DNA from: Macrothele yani
Taxonomy: Eukaryota > Arthropoda > Arachnida > Araneae > Macrothelidae
DNA length: 64,000 bases
NCBI GenBank assembly: GCA_039090855.1
Contig: CM077034.1
Location: 225,869,331-225,933,330, forward strand
Reading direction: 5' to 3'
The notes under the pieces are model-generated. The model ran no database searches. It was not told where the DNA came from and worked only from the letters and a program-made list of their open reading frames with translations. Made by a program: the position numbers and the translations under genes. Numbering within the stretch: position 1 is the stretch's first letter; every line of letters begins with the position of its first letter. Positions 22,108-31,974 of the stretch are shown in pieces.

Positions 22108-22160
22108 TTTTGTTTTTTTTATTGGAGGTTTAACCACCACCGTGAGCAACTCAATGGGCT
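22108..22160 (-). repeat. SINE family 1, tail fragment only
   Basis: A T-run, ATTGGAGGTTTAACCACCAC and CAACTCAATGGGCT: just the last ~50 bp of the SINE, a severely 5'-truncated insertion into family 4. Confidence 0.8.
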
Positions 22161-22198
22161 AAAAACGCCGTGCGTCCGATGAGCGCGTTAAGCCGTCC

Positions 22199-22268
22199 AA
22201 CCCGGGTACTGGCCCTCCAGTACCCGGGTTGGCGGATATTGCATTTGGGCTAAAATGCAATATCCGCC
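22199..22268. repeat. two adjacent perfect hairpins
   Basis: Hairpin 1: AACCCGGGTACTGG at 22199-22212 pairs with 22217-22230 (14 bp, loop CCCT). Hairpin 2, directly adjoining: GGCGGATATTGCATTT at 22231-22246 pairs with 22253-22268 (16 bp, 6-nt loop). Both are mismatch-free. Confidence 0.95.
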
Positions 22269-22346
22269 GTCCGACCCCGGGTACTGCCCCCAGTAATAAA
22301 TAAGGGCGTCTTCCACCCCCATTCCACTTCGCTTCCGTGTCACTTT

Positions 22347-22526
22347 GTAACGTACCAGGAGATGTGACGTACCTGCCAGAAGGACGCACACGACATAAAG
22401 GCAGATAGGAATCAGAATAAAATGTCTGCGTAGCTCAGTTGGTAGAGCGACTTGTTCCGGAATAAGCGGCCTCGGGTTCGAATCCCGGCGTAGACCAAAA
22501 ATGACGGAGAAATTCACTTCGTTATA
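22347..22526 (+). repeat. tRNA-containing module (family 3), copy 2, inserted in family 4
   Basis: The insert starts GTAACGTACCAGG and ends TTCGTTATA. ACTTT lies on both sides; the uninterrupted family-4 unit at about 21930 reads CACTTTCCTATC there. This shows clean insertion with a ~5-bp duplication. TAACG at one end and CGTTA at the other are inverted. Confidence 0.75.
22424..22495 (+). other. tRNA-like sequence, family 3, better-preserved copy
   Basis: Acceptor GTCTGCG/CGTAGAC, D-arm GCTC/GAGC and T-arm CGGGTTCGAATCCCG are all intact. B box is GGTTCGAATCC. The loop area TTCCGGA would put CCG (Arg) at the anticodon, but the 5-bp anticodon stem does not pair in the standard register. It could be a decayed tRNA-Arg-derived head. 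Confidence 0.55.
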
Positions 22527-22706
22527 ACTTTCCTATCGGGCACTCCAGCCCAAATCTCCTAGCTACCTATTTCTAATGTTGTTCAAGACCTGGGGTCAGG
22601 CACTCCCTTCTTAAAATGCTCTGCATATGATCTGAACTGAGTTGTAAACTCAGGCCGCGGATGGCCTAGTGGTCAACGTTCGTTACTGCCACGGAGGGAC
22701 CTTGTG

Positions 22707-22898
22707 TTTTTTTTTATTGGTGGTTTAACGACCACCGTGGGCAACTCAATGAGCTATTATAAGCAGTCGCCCGTCCCTAATTTAGGGTCACTGGTTCCAG
22801 GGAAGGGAGAGAGCCAGTGCCGTAAGACAAACACAACATCCATGCCTCGCCGGGATTCGAACCCAGACCCCTTTCGGACGAATGACCACTGCGCCACC
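22707..22898 (-). repeat. SINE family 1, near-complete copy
   Basis: T-run and ATTGGTGGTTTAACGACCAC at the tail side, B-box complement GGGATTCGAACCC, ending ACCACTGCGCCAC. A ~25-bp deletion lies between the boxes. Inserted into unit 3 of family 4. Confidence 0.85.
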
Positions 22899-23041
22899 TC
22901 AGGTTCGATTCCAGGCACGCACGAACGCTCGAGCCACTAAATATCCGTCGTAAGTCGGATGGGTACGTTAAGCCGTCGGACCCCGGGGACTGGCATTCCA
23001 AAATCAAGGAGAGTGACACCCTTGTCATTCGAAAAGAACAA

Positions 23042-23601
23042 TCACCATGACTTTTTGTGCTGATCGCTGGTTCTTGAACTTCTTAGGCCTTCGTGAAGAG
23101 GTGTCACGCCGTTCCATGGACTGATTTTTCGTTTCCAGATTGTAAAGATACGCCCACGTTTCATCCATTCACCAGATTGAAACAAAAAAAAAAAAAAAAA
23201 AAACGTTTCTTCATTGGGTTCCAGGAGATCTGAGCAGACTTCCACTCTTCTCCCCTTCAAATCGGCTGTTAACCTCCGAGGTACCCACTTTGCACACACA
23301 TTCCGAAACCCCAAGTCTTCCACCATCTTCTGCGGATGGCACTGCGACCTCAGTCCAGTTGTGCAACAAACTCACAGATTGAGACTCGTTTCTCTGCACG
23401 AATCAATCGATCCAATCGCTGACATTTCTTGTCAGTGGTCGCAGATGATGGTCTCCCAGTGCGCGGTTTGTCTTCGCTGCTGGTTTCCTCTTTAAACTTC
23501 TTCATCCACCTGTGCACAATGCTCTTGTAAACGATGCCATCTCTGTAAACATTCTGTAGGCTTCTGTGGATGTTGGACAGCCTGCACTCTTCCTTCGTCA
23601 A
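23042..23601 (-). pseudogene. mariner-type transposase, N-terminal half remnant
   Basis: Frames on the minus strand give MTKEECRLSNIHRSLQNVYR, WMKKFKEETSSEDKPRTGRP (HTH and linker), then LDRLIRAEKRVSICEFVAQL and, after shifts, VCAKWVPRRLTADLKGRRVE. These are the paired HTHs and the linker of mariner-class enzymes. The catalytic part survives only as a doubtful stretch interrupted by an A/T homopolymer at 23184-23204. The end near 23620 abuts the 33-bp minisatellite. Confidence 0.8.
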
Positions 23602-23659
23602 GAACTCAATGAAGGCACGTTGCTTCTGCTTGGAATCAATTATTTACCTGCAGTGAAGA

Positions 23660-24995
23660 AGGGTTACTACAGAGGAAGAGTTACTCTATGGACATGTTAC
23701 TATAGAGGAAGAGTTACTCTCCCGACATGTTACCATAGAGGAAGATTTACTCTACCAACATGTTACTGTAGAGGAAGAGTTACTCTACCCACATGTTACT
23801 ATAGAGGAAGAGTTACTCTACCGACATGATACTATAGAGGAAGAGTTACTCTACCCACATGTTACTATAGAGGAAAAGTTACTCTCCCGATATGTTACTA
23901 TAGAGGAAGAGTTACTCTCCCGACATGTTACTATAGAGGAAGATTTACTCTACCAACATGTTACTGTAGAGGAAGAGTTACTCTACCCACATGTTACTAT
24001 AGAGGAAGAGTTACTCTAACGACATGTTACTATAGAGGACGAGTTACTCTACCGACATGTTACTATAGAGTAAGAGTTACACTACCGACATGTTACTATA
24101 GAGGAAGAGTTGGTACTCTACCGACATGTTACTAAAGAAGATGAGTTACTCAACCGACATGTTACTATAGAAGATGAGTTACTCTACCGACATGTTACTA
24201 TAGAGGAAGAGTTACTCTTCCGACATGTTACTATAGAGGAAGAGTTACCCTCCTGACATGTTACTATAGAGGAAGAGTTACTCTACCGACATGTTACTAT
24301 AGAGGAAGACTTACTCTCCCGACATGTTACTATAGAGGAAGAGTTGCTCTACCGACATGTTACTATAGAGGACGAGTTACTCTAACGACATGTTACTATA
24401 GAGGACGAGTTACTCTACCGACATGTAACTATAGAGTAAGAGTTACACTACCGACATGTTACTATAGAGGAAGAGTTGGTACTCTACCGACATGTTACTA
24501 AAGAAGATGAGTTACTCAACCGACATGTTACTGTAGAAGATGAGTTACTCTACCGACATGTTACTATAGAGGAAGAGTTACTCTACCCACATGTTACTAT
24601 AGAGGAAGACTTACTCTCCCGACATGTTACTATAGAGGAAGAGTTACTCTCCCGACATGTTCCCATAGAGGAAGAGTTACTCTAAGAACATGTTACTATA
24701 GAGGAAGAGTTACTCTACCGACATGTTACTATAGAGGAAGAGTTACTCTACCGACATGCTACTATAGAGGAAGAGTTACTCTACCCACATGTTACTATAG
24801 AGGAAGAGTTACTCTCCCCACATGTTCCCATAGAGGAAGAGTTACTTTAAGAACATGTTACTATAGAGGAAGAGTTAGTCTACGAACATGTTGCTGTAGA
24901 GGAAGAGTTACTCTACCATGTTACTGTTACTGTAGAGGAAGAGTTACTCTACCATGTTACTGTTACTGTAGAGGAAGAGTTACTCTACCAACATG
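23660..24995. repeat. 33-bp minisatellite, about 40 units
   Basis: Core unit GTTACTATAGAGGAAGAGTT plus ACTCTACCGACAT, 33 bp, with substitutions at a few recurrent positions (CTCTCCC/CTCTACC, GAAGAT/GAGGAC). Period equals 11 codons, so long stretches stay open (for example 24476-24685, HVTIEEELLYR repeats). Near the right end it degenerates into GTTACTGTTACTG expansions. Stops interrupt every frame over the full length. Confidence 0.93.
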
Positions 24996-25089
24996 TGTAA
25001 TTTGAACAACCTTTATCAGTTATTAAAAAAGTTATGCCCAATTTTGCATTACTTTCGGTACAACCCTCGTATATGATTGCGGGAGAAAT

Positions 25090-25400
25090 TCGAGCTTTGC
25101 CCGATTTCCGTTTTCGGAAGTTTTTCCTCCACTTTCAAGCTGAAACACAAATATTTATGGAACAAAATGATATTTAACAACAATGGTGGGCAGAAGGAAG
25201 ATCGCGAGAAAGAGACTTTACAAATTACAGGGGCATTTCCGCTCCGTCTAACTTCCGGTTTTCAAGATCGTTGCCTATATTTTTATGCTGAAATACTAAC
25301 ATTTATGCAAAAAAATTACATTCAACAACAATGCTGGGCAGAGACAACATTGGGAGTGAAAAAAAAAACTATTACGGGAGCAATCTTCACTTCATCTAAC
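25090..25400 (+). repeat. two diverged tandem copies of ~150 bp
   Basis: TTCAAGCTGAAACACAAATA..ACAACAATGGTGGGCAGA (25133-25195) and TTTATGCTGAAATACTAACA..ACAACAATGCTGGGCAGA (25283-25342), each followed by a CATCTAACTTYCGTTTTC-like segment. It is an old two-unit repeat of unknown origin. Confidence 0.65.
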
Positions 25401-25479
25401 TTTCATTTTCGAAAGTTTTGAAAGACCGTCCTCCAACGAACCCCATTTCCAAATTTCTATTCAGTATAGCATCGTTTAA

Positions 25480-26405
25480 TGGTGATATCTAACTCACCTT
25501 CATTTTGCTGATGACGTAGTCCTTTTTGCAAGTACCCCATCAGAGCTGCAGAGTATGATCCAGGAACTTGCTGACAAGAGTAAAGAAGTGGGATTAAAAA
25601 TGAACTTTCAGAAGGCAAAAGAAAAAATAAAGATGTATCGATTGATGGGGAAAAGCTGGAGAAAACCAATACCTACATTTATCTTGGACAGCAGATATCA
25701 AGTGAGGGTCACGTTGATGAAGAAATTAATCGGCGTATAAAACTTGCCTGGAGAGCTTTTGGAAGAAACAGCATAATTTTCAAGAGCAATATGCCATTAT
25801 GTCTTAAAAGAAAAGTGATAACAGACACATACGTTTATCTTGGACAGCAGATATCAAGTGAGGGTCATATTGGTGAAGAAATTAATCGGCGTACAAAACT
25901 TGCCTGGAGAGCTTTTGGAAGAAACAGCATAATTTTCAAGAGCAATATGCCATTATGTCTTAAAAGAAAAGTGTTTGATCAATGCATCCTTCCAGTGCTT
26001 ACGTATGGTGCAGAGACGTGGACCTTAACTAAAAGAGACATACAAAGGCTGCAGACAACTCAAAGCAGCATGGAGAGGTGCATGCTTCGTGTAACCAGGA
26101 GAGATAAGAAGAGGAACTCGTGGATCCGAAAAATGACAAGACTGGAAGACATCATGATCAGAGTTAAATCCCTGAAATGGCAATGGACTGGACATACTGC
26201 CAGAAGGACAGATCATCGATGGATAGCCGAAATTTTAGATTGGATTCCAAGGGACAGGAAAAGACCCAGAAGAAGACCACATGGGAGATGGGTGGATGAA
26301 ATTCGAAAGTATGCGGGAGTGACATGGAGGAGACTGGCACAAGACAGACCGTTCTGGAAGAAACTTGGGGAGACCTTCGTCCAGCAGTGGATTGATAAAG
26401 GTTGA
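25480..26405 (+). pseudogene. RTE-type reverse transcriptase C-terminal fragment with internal duplication
   Basis: Homologous to 12715-13494. It begins inside the FADD box (HFADDVV region, here ADDVVLFAS), passes QELADKSKEVGLKMNFQKAK, shifts frame through a small deletion, and ends WKKLGETFVQQWIDKG. A 156-bp segment is present twice in tandem (landmarks at 25675 and 25831): LGQQISSEGH to MPLCLKRKV occurs twice, 52 codons apart. The second repeat and the tail are open from 25791. A single TGA-type repeat follows. No endonuclease and no complete palm domain remain. Confidence 0.92.
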
Positions 26406-26419
26406 CAATGATGAGCACA

Positions 26420-26582
26420 GCATCGATCTCAAGAATAACCCAAATGATGAAAACATGGAATTCCGTGGGTGAATCTCGCGACTGTTTCCAAAGCAGGAAA
26501 ATCAAAAGGCGATTTTCCGTAATTTCGTTATGTCCATACTTCAGTAATTCCAACGAAAAATGCGTAATACACTGCTATTAAT
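26420..26582. other. spacer between RTE fragment and Tc1 element
   Basis: No repeat match or coding signal is seen. Confidence 0.4.
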
Positions 26583-27776
26583 ACACACTATCTGCGAAAG
26601 AGTAATTGGACACCCCCAGCAATCGGCGATATCTGCGGTCCTGATACACGTCACGGTCGCCGCCGTTAAATATCGTGTGTGGAAACAACAACGCAACCAG
26701 TCGCATGCAAGATGCCACGCAGTTCGGAGCTCTCTGATTACGAGAAAGGTGTAATCGTCGGGTATCACACAAATGGCCGATGACATATCCAGCGAGTTGA
26801 AGTACCCAAAATCGACAGTGGCCTACGTTATTGGCTAGTGGAAGATGAGAGGTGACTGTCGGAATGTGACCCAGACCCGGCAGATCCACAAAACTGGGAG
26901 TTAGAGACAGACGGATGCTGGCCAGAGAAATTCGGAAGAACCGCACCAAATCGATGGGCCACATCCGCGAGGAGTTTCAACAGGCATCCGGGAGTGTTCT
27001 TTCGATGAATACCATCCGTAAGGAAGCCCATATGCTCGGTTATCATGGACGTGCTGCCGCCCACAAGGCTTTGATCACCAAGTCCAATAGCGCTGCTCGG
27101 CTAACGTGGTGCAAAGAACGTCGACACTGGACCGTTGAACAGTGGAAACAGGTTCTCTGGAGCGACGAATCAAGGTTCACCCTCTACCGTTCGGATGGCA
27201 GGGTCTGGGTTTGGCGTCTGCCTGGAGAACGCCTCCTGCCGGAATGTATTGTGCCAACTGTGAAGTTCGGCGGTGGTGGAATTATGCTATGGGGGTGTTT
27301 CTCCTGGTATGGCACGGGACCCTTGGTCGCAATTCCTGGTAGACTCAACGCCGAGGCCTGCTGCACCATTTTGGATGACCATGCGCTTCCTACGTTGTGG
27401 CAGTCTTACGGGGTGGACCCATGTTACTTTCAGGATGACAATGCCACCTGTCATGTTGCGAGGTCCACCATGGCTTGGTATGGTGACAATGGGGTTAATG
27501 GAATGGACTGGACCGCGCAGAGCCCATACCTTAACCCTATCGAGCACCTCTGGGACGAGTTGGAGAGTCGACTTAAGGGGAATGAAGGAACTGACTTGTC
27601 TTCTCCAAGCCGAGTGGAAGAAAATACCGCTAGCCGTCGTACAACGCCTGGTTGAGAGTATGCGCAGCTGTAATCGCCGCTCGTGGGGGCTCCACCAACT
27701 ATTGAAGGGGAATAAACTTCGTTTTCCTTTGCTATCACAGGTGTCCAATTACTTGTTGGTAGATGGTGTATATTGT
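26583..27776 (+). mobile_element. Tc1-like transposon with inverted ends
   Basis: The left end ACACTATCTGCGAAAGAGTA is followed by ATTGGACACC; the right-end complement is ACACCATCTACCAACAAGTA followed by ATTGGACACC. They are the same length but diverged in the middle. Flanking TA is present on both sides, though the exact first base is uncertain. Confidence 0.8.
26712..27705 (+). pseudogene. Tc1-like transposase, frameshifted
   Basis: Starts at ATG 26712 (MPRSSELSDYEKGVIVGYHT) with the HTH region. Frame is lost near 26780-26900 and regained at 26915 as [20 protein letters not shown]. The long middle frame holds the first Asp in [15 protein letters not shown], a [13 protein letters not shown] glycine stretch, the second Asp in [15 protein letters not shown], and the Glu in [15 protein letters not shown] with 34 residues between (DD34E). 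A further shift near 27590 moves the C-terminus ([18 protein letters not shown], then GGSTNY and stop at 27703) to another frame. Catalytic residues are all preserved, but the gene is broken in at least two places. Confidence 0.92.
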
Positions 27777-27844
27777 AACGCCATGAAGAAACGCTCGAAT
27801 TTGCACAAAATTTGCAGGGTCGAGAGGACACCATGGGATATACA

Positions 27845-28930
27845 TAGAGTTTAGAAGTGGTCGTCCACGAGCAACCACGGCGGCGGACGACCGGTATATT
27901 GTCCTACAGGCGAGAAGAGACAGCGGGAGAAATCGCAAGGCACATGCAACAGACAACTGTACGTCCGTTACCGCGTTTTACCGTGGCCAGGAGGCTGCAC
28001 AAAGGTGGTCTATTTGACTGACGACCAGTACGGTGTGTGACATTAACGCCTGCTCATCGGAGACGGCGGTTTCTGTGGTGCCAGGAACACAAGAACTGGA
28101 CACATCAGCAATGGGGTCGAGTTCTCTTTACGGATGAGAGCCGATTTAGTCTGACGAGCGATTCTGGACGTATACACATCTGCAGAGAGCAGGGAACACG
28201 CAATCACACCTCCAACATCATCGTAAGGGACCGGTTTGGAGGTTGCGGAGTTCTCGTTTGGAGCGGTATCATGCTTGGTAGCCGTACTGACCTCCACATC
28301 TTCCAAGGAGGTTCAGTCACTGGTGTCCGCTATTGTACCGAGGTTCTCCTGCATCACGTGCGTCTGTTTAGAGGTGCTGTGGGTCCTGAGTTCCTCTTCA
28401 TGGACGACAACGCTACACCTCATCGTACAGTGGCTGTCGCAGAGCTGTTGGAGAGTGAAGATATTCAACGCATGGATAGGTCCCCGGACCTAAATCCAAT
28501 CGAACGCGTGTGGGACCATCTCGGGAGACGCTTGACAGCACGTCACCAGCAGCCAGCAACGATTCCGCAGCTGCGATTGGCGCTACAAGAGAAATGGGCC
28601 GCGATGCCTCAACAGCTCCTTGACAACCTCGTCCTCAGCATGGACAGACGTTGTAAATCCTGTAACGCAGTCAGGGGTGATCATATCCCCTACTAAAGAC
28701 TGGATTTTTCTTGGCAGCCGCCTGTCACATGGACGTTTCTGTCTTCTGTCCAGTTGTGCTCGAAGCTACCTTTTCAATAAAGTGCCTTTGTATCCTTTGG
28801 ATTCCTTGTTTGGACTGTTTTGCTCACTTGTCCCATATTCTTACATCTTGGGGATCTTATGGTATGATTTGAGTCGACACTTCTGCACGACGTTACATTC
28901 GAAAAACCGTCTCGTCCTTAATTTTTGCAC
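27845..28930 (+). mobile_element. Tc1-like element I, copy 1: 5'-truncated, partial 3' terminus
   Basis: Starts in the HTH-linker coding region (SGRPRATTAADDRY in the sister copy). Ends with GTCCTTAATTTTTGCAC at 28914-28930, the complement of the left terminus of the sister copy at 39705. The outermost ~8 bases of the terminus are missing or changed. Confidence 0.85.
28037..28696 (+). pseudogene. Tc1-like transposase, catalytic domain, open for 219 codons
   Basis: PAHRRRRFLWCQEHKNWTHQ leads into the first Asp in LFTDESRFSLTSDSG, then FGGCGVLVWSGIM, second Asp in FMDDNATPHRTVAV, Glu in SPDLNPIERVWDHLG, and C-terminal GDHIPY. Only 31 residues separate second Asp and Glu because the W-P-A residues that normally precede RSPDL are deleted in frame (near 28478). 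N-terminal coding (27845-28030) carries a ~10-bp deletion and a stop. It is not active as read, but the catalytic frame is unusually clean. Confidence 0.9.
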
Positions 28931-29472
28931 GCAAGTCAGGGAAAGCTCCGCCGAGAAAAAGCAGCCATTTTCCACGATTCACTTTCTCTGCCATCATCGC
29001 CAGCACAAATGGAGGCAGAGCCTTATTCATTAGTATGATTAGGTACAAAAATAAAACAACTGTGTAAGATATATTGTTTATTAGCAAATGAAAATGCCAG
29101 TAGTGAATGATTTCTCGAGGGGAAGATCAATTAAAATTATTTTTTTCGAAAACTTCGGTCAGTTTTCAAAACCAGCAGTTTCCGCCAACAATGCTCCCAA
29201 TGACTTACGCAAAAACTGATATTCCATGTTAAATAGTATAACTATACTAACGATCCGCAATTTCTTGGCGTAGAATAGCAATAAAAGTTACCAAGCTTTG
29301 GCACATCAACCAGATGGCTTTCTCAAGGAAGAAGCACAATTTCTTTTTTTGTTTTGTTTTTTGACGATAAAGGATCTATTTTCTGTTGCTTTATAGTAAA
29401 AAAAACTCAGCATCATCTGCTCAGAAATCGTGACTTTAAAACTACTGACTATAACTAAAAAAAAAGTTGATA
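28931..29472. other. no gene recognised; AT-rich spacer
   Basis: Low-complexity A/T stretches only. No motif or repeat match. Confidence 0.4.
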
Positions 29473-30764
29473 CACAGTGCGTCAAAGAATTTTTAAGACT
29501 GCTTCTGTAAAATGAAATAGAGACAAGAAATTATAATTTGTTTTGGTTTGTTATTCAATATAAGTCCCCCCGGCTTCGATACACTTGTTACAGCGATTAA
29601 ATAATGATTCGAATGCCTGTTCCAGTTCACTTTGCGGAATTGCCTCCAAAGCACGCGTCGAAGCTGTTTGTATGATCGAAATATCATCAAAATAACACCC
29701 TTTTAACGTCATTTTAAGTTTTGGGAACAAAGAAAAGTCGCAGGGTGCTAAATCAGGCGAACACGGTGGATGATTCAACACACACAGACGTTATTTTTCG
29801 CCAAAAATCTACGAACAAGAAGTGAGGTGTGACTGGGTGCATTATCGTGCAACAAACACCAACTGTTTTCATCTCGATATTCTGGACGAATGCGACGAAT
29901 TCTGCCCATCAAACGCCTCAAAACATTTAAATAAAACTCACCAGTAATTGTTTGTCCACTTGAAAGAAATTCTCTGTGGATAATACCCTTACTATCGAAG
30001 AATGTAATGAGCATTGTTTTGATTTTCGATGGAACCTTTCTTGTTTTTTTGGCTTGTGGCGAGTTTTTTGACTTCCATTCCGCACTTTGTCGCTTTGTTT
30101 TAGGATCATATTGAAAACACCATGTTTCATCACCTGTAACAATCGATTTTAAGAAGTTTGGCTCATTTTCAGCGGCTGAAATGATGTCTCTGCAATGTGC
30201 ACTTCTCCTTGATTTTTGTTCATTGGTTAACGTGTGTGGAACAAATTTAGCACAGACTTTTGTTTTGCCCAAATCTTCATGCAGGATGGTTCGAATCGTT
30301 TCTTTGTTGATGTTTAAAGACTCTTCCATCATTCTTAGTGACGCACATCGATTGTTTGCCACGAAATCACGCACTTTTTCAATAATCTCAGGTGTCCTAT
30401 AGATCATCTTCTAGCCTATCTCTTCCGCCCAAAAAACGTTTGTGCCACAGGAAAACATTTGATCTACTTAAACAAAACTCACCGTAAACTTGTTTCATTA
30501 TTTGGTACGTTTCCGAGGCACTTTTACCAAGTTTTGCGTTAAATTTAATAACAGCCCTTTGTCCCATCTCAATAATTCAACATAAAAAATATTTTACTTC
30601 TCTAATGAACGGCCGTTTCGTTTGAGTTACTTTAACAACTGCGCAGTACTTTTGGCAGAAAGCAAGCAGATGGTCACGGTTTATAACACATTCGCGATTA
30701 CACTGGTGGCGCCACCGTAGGCTGAAATCTAGCGCCAGTCTTAAAAATTATTTGACGCACTGTG
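29473..30764 (-). mobile_element. mariner (DD34D) element, copy 2, inverted relative to copy 1
   Basis: Ends CACAGTGCGTCAAAGAATTT (left) and the complement of AATTATTTGACGCACTGTG (right). TA is intact at 29471-29472 and 30765-30766. 1292 bp, ~95% like copy 1 by eye. Confidence 0.94.
29551..30567 (-). pseudogene. mariner transposase with a deletion and a 2-bp frameshift
   Basis: Start ATG at 30567. Same domain order as copy 1. First Asp in SIVTGDETWCFQYDP, second in WCLLHDNAPSHTS, third in HPPCSPDLAPCDFSLFPKLK. Two lesions: a ~24-bp loss plus rearrangement near 30405-30420, where copy 1 has the HTGRPSSS linker, and an extra GT in a GT run near 29783 that shifts the frame just before the last catalytic Asp. 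Otherwise open for 210 and 76 codons. Confidence 0.92.
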
Positions 30765-30906
30765 TATATAACGCTTATTTGATGAATTCCATGTGATAGG
30801 CACAAAAGTGCGTGTTTGCGAAGCATTTTAGGTCATAGTTTTTTTTTAATTCCAAGCAAAATAGCATTCGTAAAATACGAATGTTAGAAGAGAGCATAGA
30901 AACCTA
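30765..30906. other. spacer between mariner and Tc1 element
   Basis: No coding or repeat signal. Confidence 0.4.
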
Positions 30907-30938
30907 CACCGAAGAGCAATTGAATTAGAGATACCTGT

Positions 30939-31928
30939 CTAGTAACGTGTAGCACCACCTTCCACCCTGATGACGGCGGCGATTCGTCTCGGCATGGACT
31001 CGACAAGACACCGGAAGCGTTGGGAAGCCATACGGATCCACGACCCCTGAACAAGCTTCCACAGTTCACGAAGATTTCATGGAGAGGGGTCATCTCTCTC
31101 GATGGCATCCCAGATGTCAGGTGACCTAGCTGGCCAAGGAAGCGAGGTCATGTCGGTGGAGTGTTCATCCAACCATTCGGATACAATTCGGGAGCTGCAT
31201 TGTCTTGTTGCAGGATGAGGTCCCCAGTGGGATGTTGAAGACGCACAAACGGGAGCAAATGGTCGTCCAGGATATCCCGGTAACGTTGACCTGTGAGGGA
31301 TGATGTCACACGTACCAGGGGTCCCATTTCAGTCCACGTAAACAGTCCCCAGACTAGAATGCCACCCCCACCAGCTTGAAGAGTACCCTGCTGGCAAGAA
31401 GGATCCGTCGCTTCACCGCACTCATATCCTGCCATCCGCATGTACCAACGTGAATCTCGACTCATCAGTCCAGGCAACATTTTTCCACATGTCTAGGGTC
31501 CAGTGGCGATGTTCCCGCGCCCATGCTAATCTTTGCACCCTGTGGTGTGCAGTCAGCAGCGGTACCCTCGTGGGACGATGGCTTCTGTACCCCGTAACGA
31601 GGAGATGGTTCTTGATGGTGTGGCTGCTTACACGTTTTTGTGTTCCAGCGTTAAATTGCCGAGTGATTTCTTGCACTGTCGCCCGTCTATCCGCTGTTAT
31701 AATGCGAACTAGCCGACGACGATCCCGCTCATCCACAAGCTGTTGTCCACGGAAGTTGGCCCTTGCAGGGATCGTTTTACCGGATTTGATGTACTCACGG
31801 TGCACCCGTGACACAGTGGCTCGTGAAAATCCCAGTGCCTGCACGACTTCCGAGATGGAGTGACCCATTCGTCGAGGCCAGACAATTTGCCCACGATCAA
31901 ATGCGCTTAGATCCTTCGTCTTACCCAT
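30939..31928 (-). pseudogene. Tc1-like transposase G, catalytic Glu deleted
   Basis: Start ATG 31928 (MGKTKDLSAFDRGQIVWPRR), HTH with SISEVVQALGFSRATVSRVH (residues ~20-45), second HTH (ATVQEITRQFNAG..SSHTIKNHL), first Asp in AWTDESRFTLVHADG, frame break after it, then GGGGILVWGLFTWT, second Asp in LILQQDNAAP, further frame break, WPARSPD joined directly to IWDAIER (near 31110-31120), ending GGATRY. The seven-residue block with the catalytic Glu (NPIE-type) is missing between SPD and WDAIE. Length ~330 codons otherwise. Confidence 0.9.
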
Positions 31929-31974
31929 AGTGCGTCCTACTCTTACTGATTCCCGTCGCATCACTCCTTACGTT

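Larger units (their letters stand above)
21741..23030 (+). repeat. tandem ~319-bp tRNA-like repeat (family 4), three units, with three nested insertions
   Basis: Unit starts GATGGCCTAGTGGTCA at 21741, 22060 and 22660. Each has A box TGGCCTAGTGG and a B-box-like GGTTCAATCCC or GGTTCGATTCC, then a body with GGGTACTG, AATAAATAAGGGCGTCTTCC and GACCTGGG. The first spacing is 319 bp. The second is enlarged by a SINE-1 tail (22108-22160), a double hairpin and a family-3 module (22347-22526). Unit 3 is cut by a SINE-1 at 22707-22898. As in family 2, a polymerase III-type head lies inside a tandem unit. Confidence 0.75.

Noticed and set aside
23660..24995. 33-bp minisatellite as a repeat-protein gene
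   Set aside because: Stops interrupt all frames over the full array and there is no flanking coding context.
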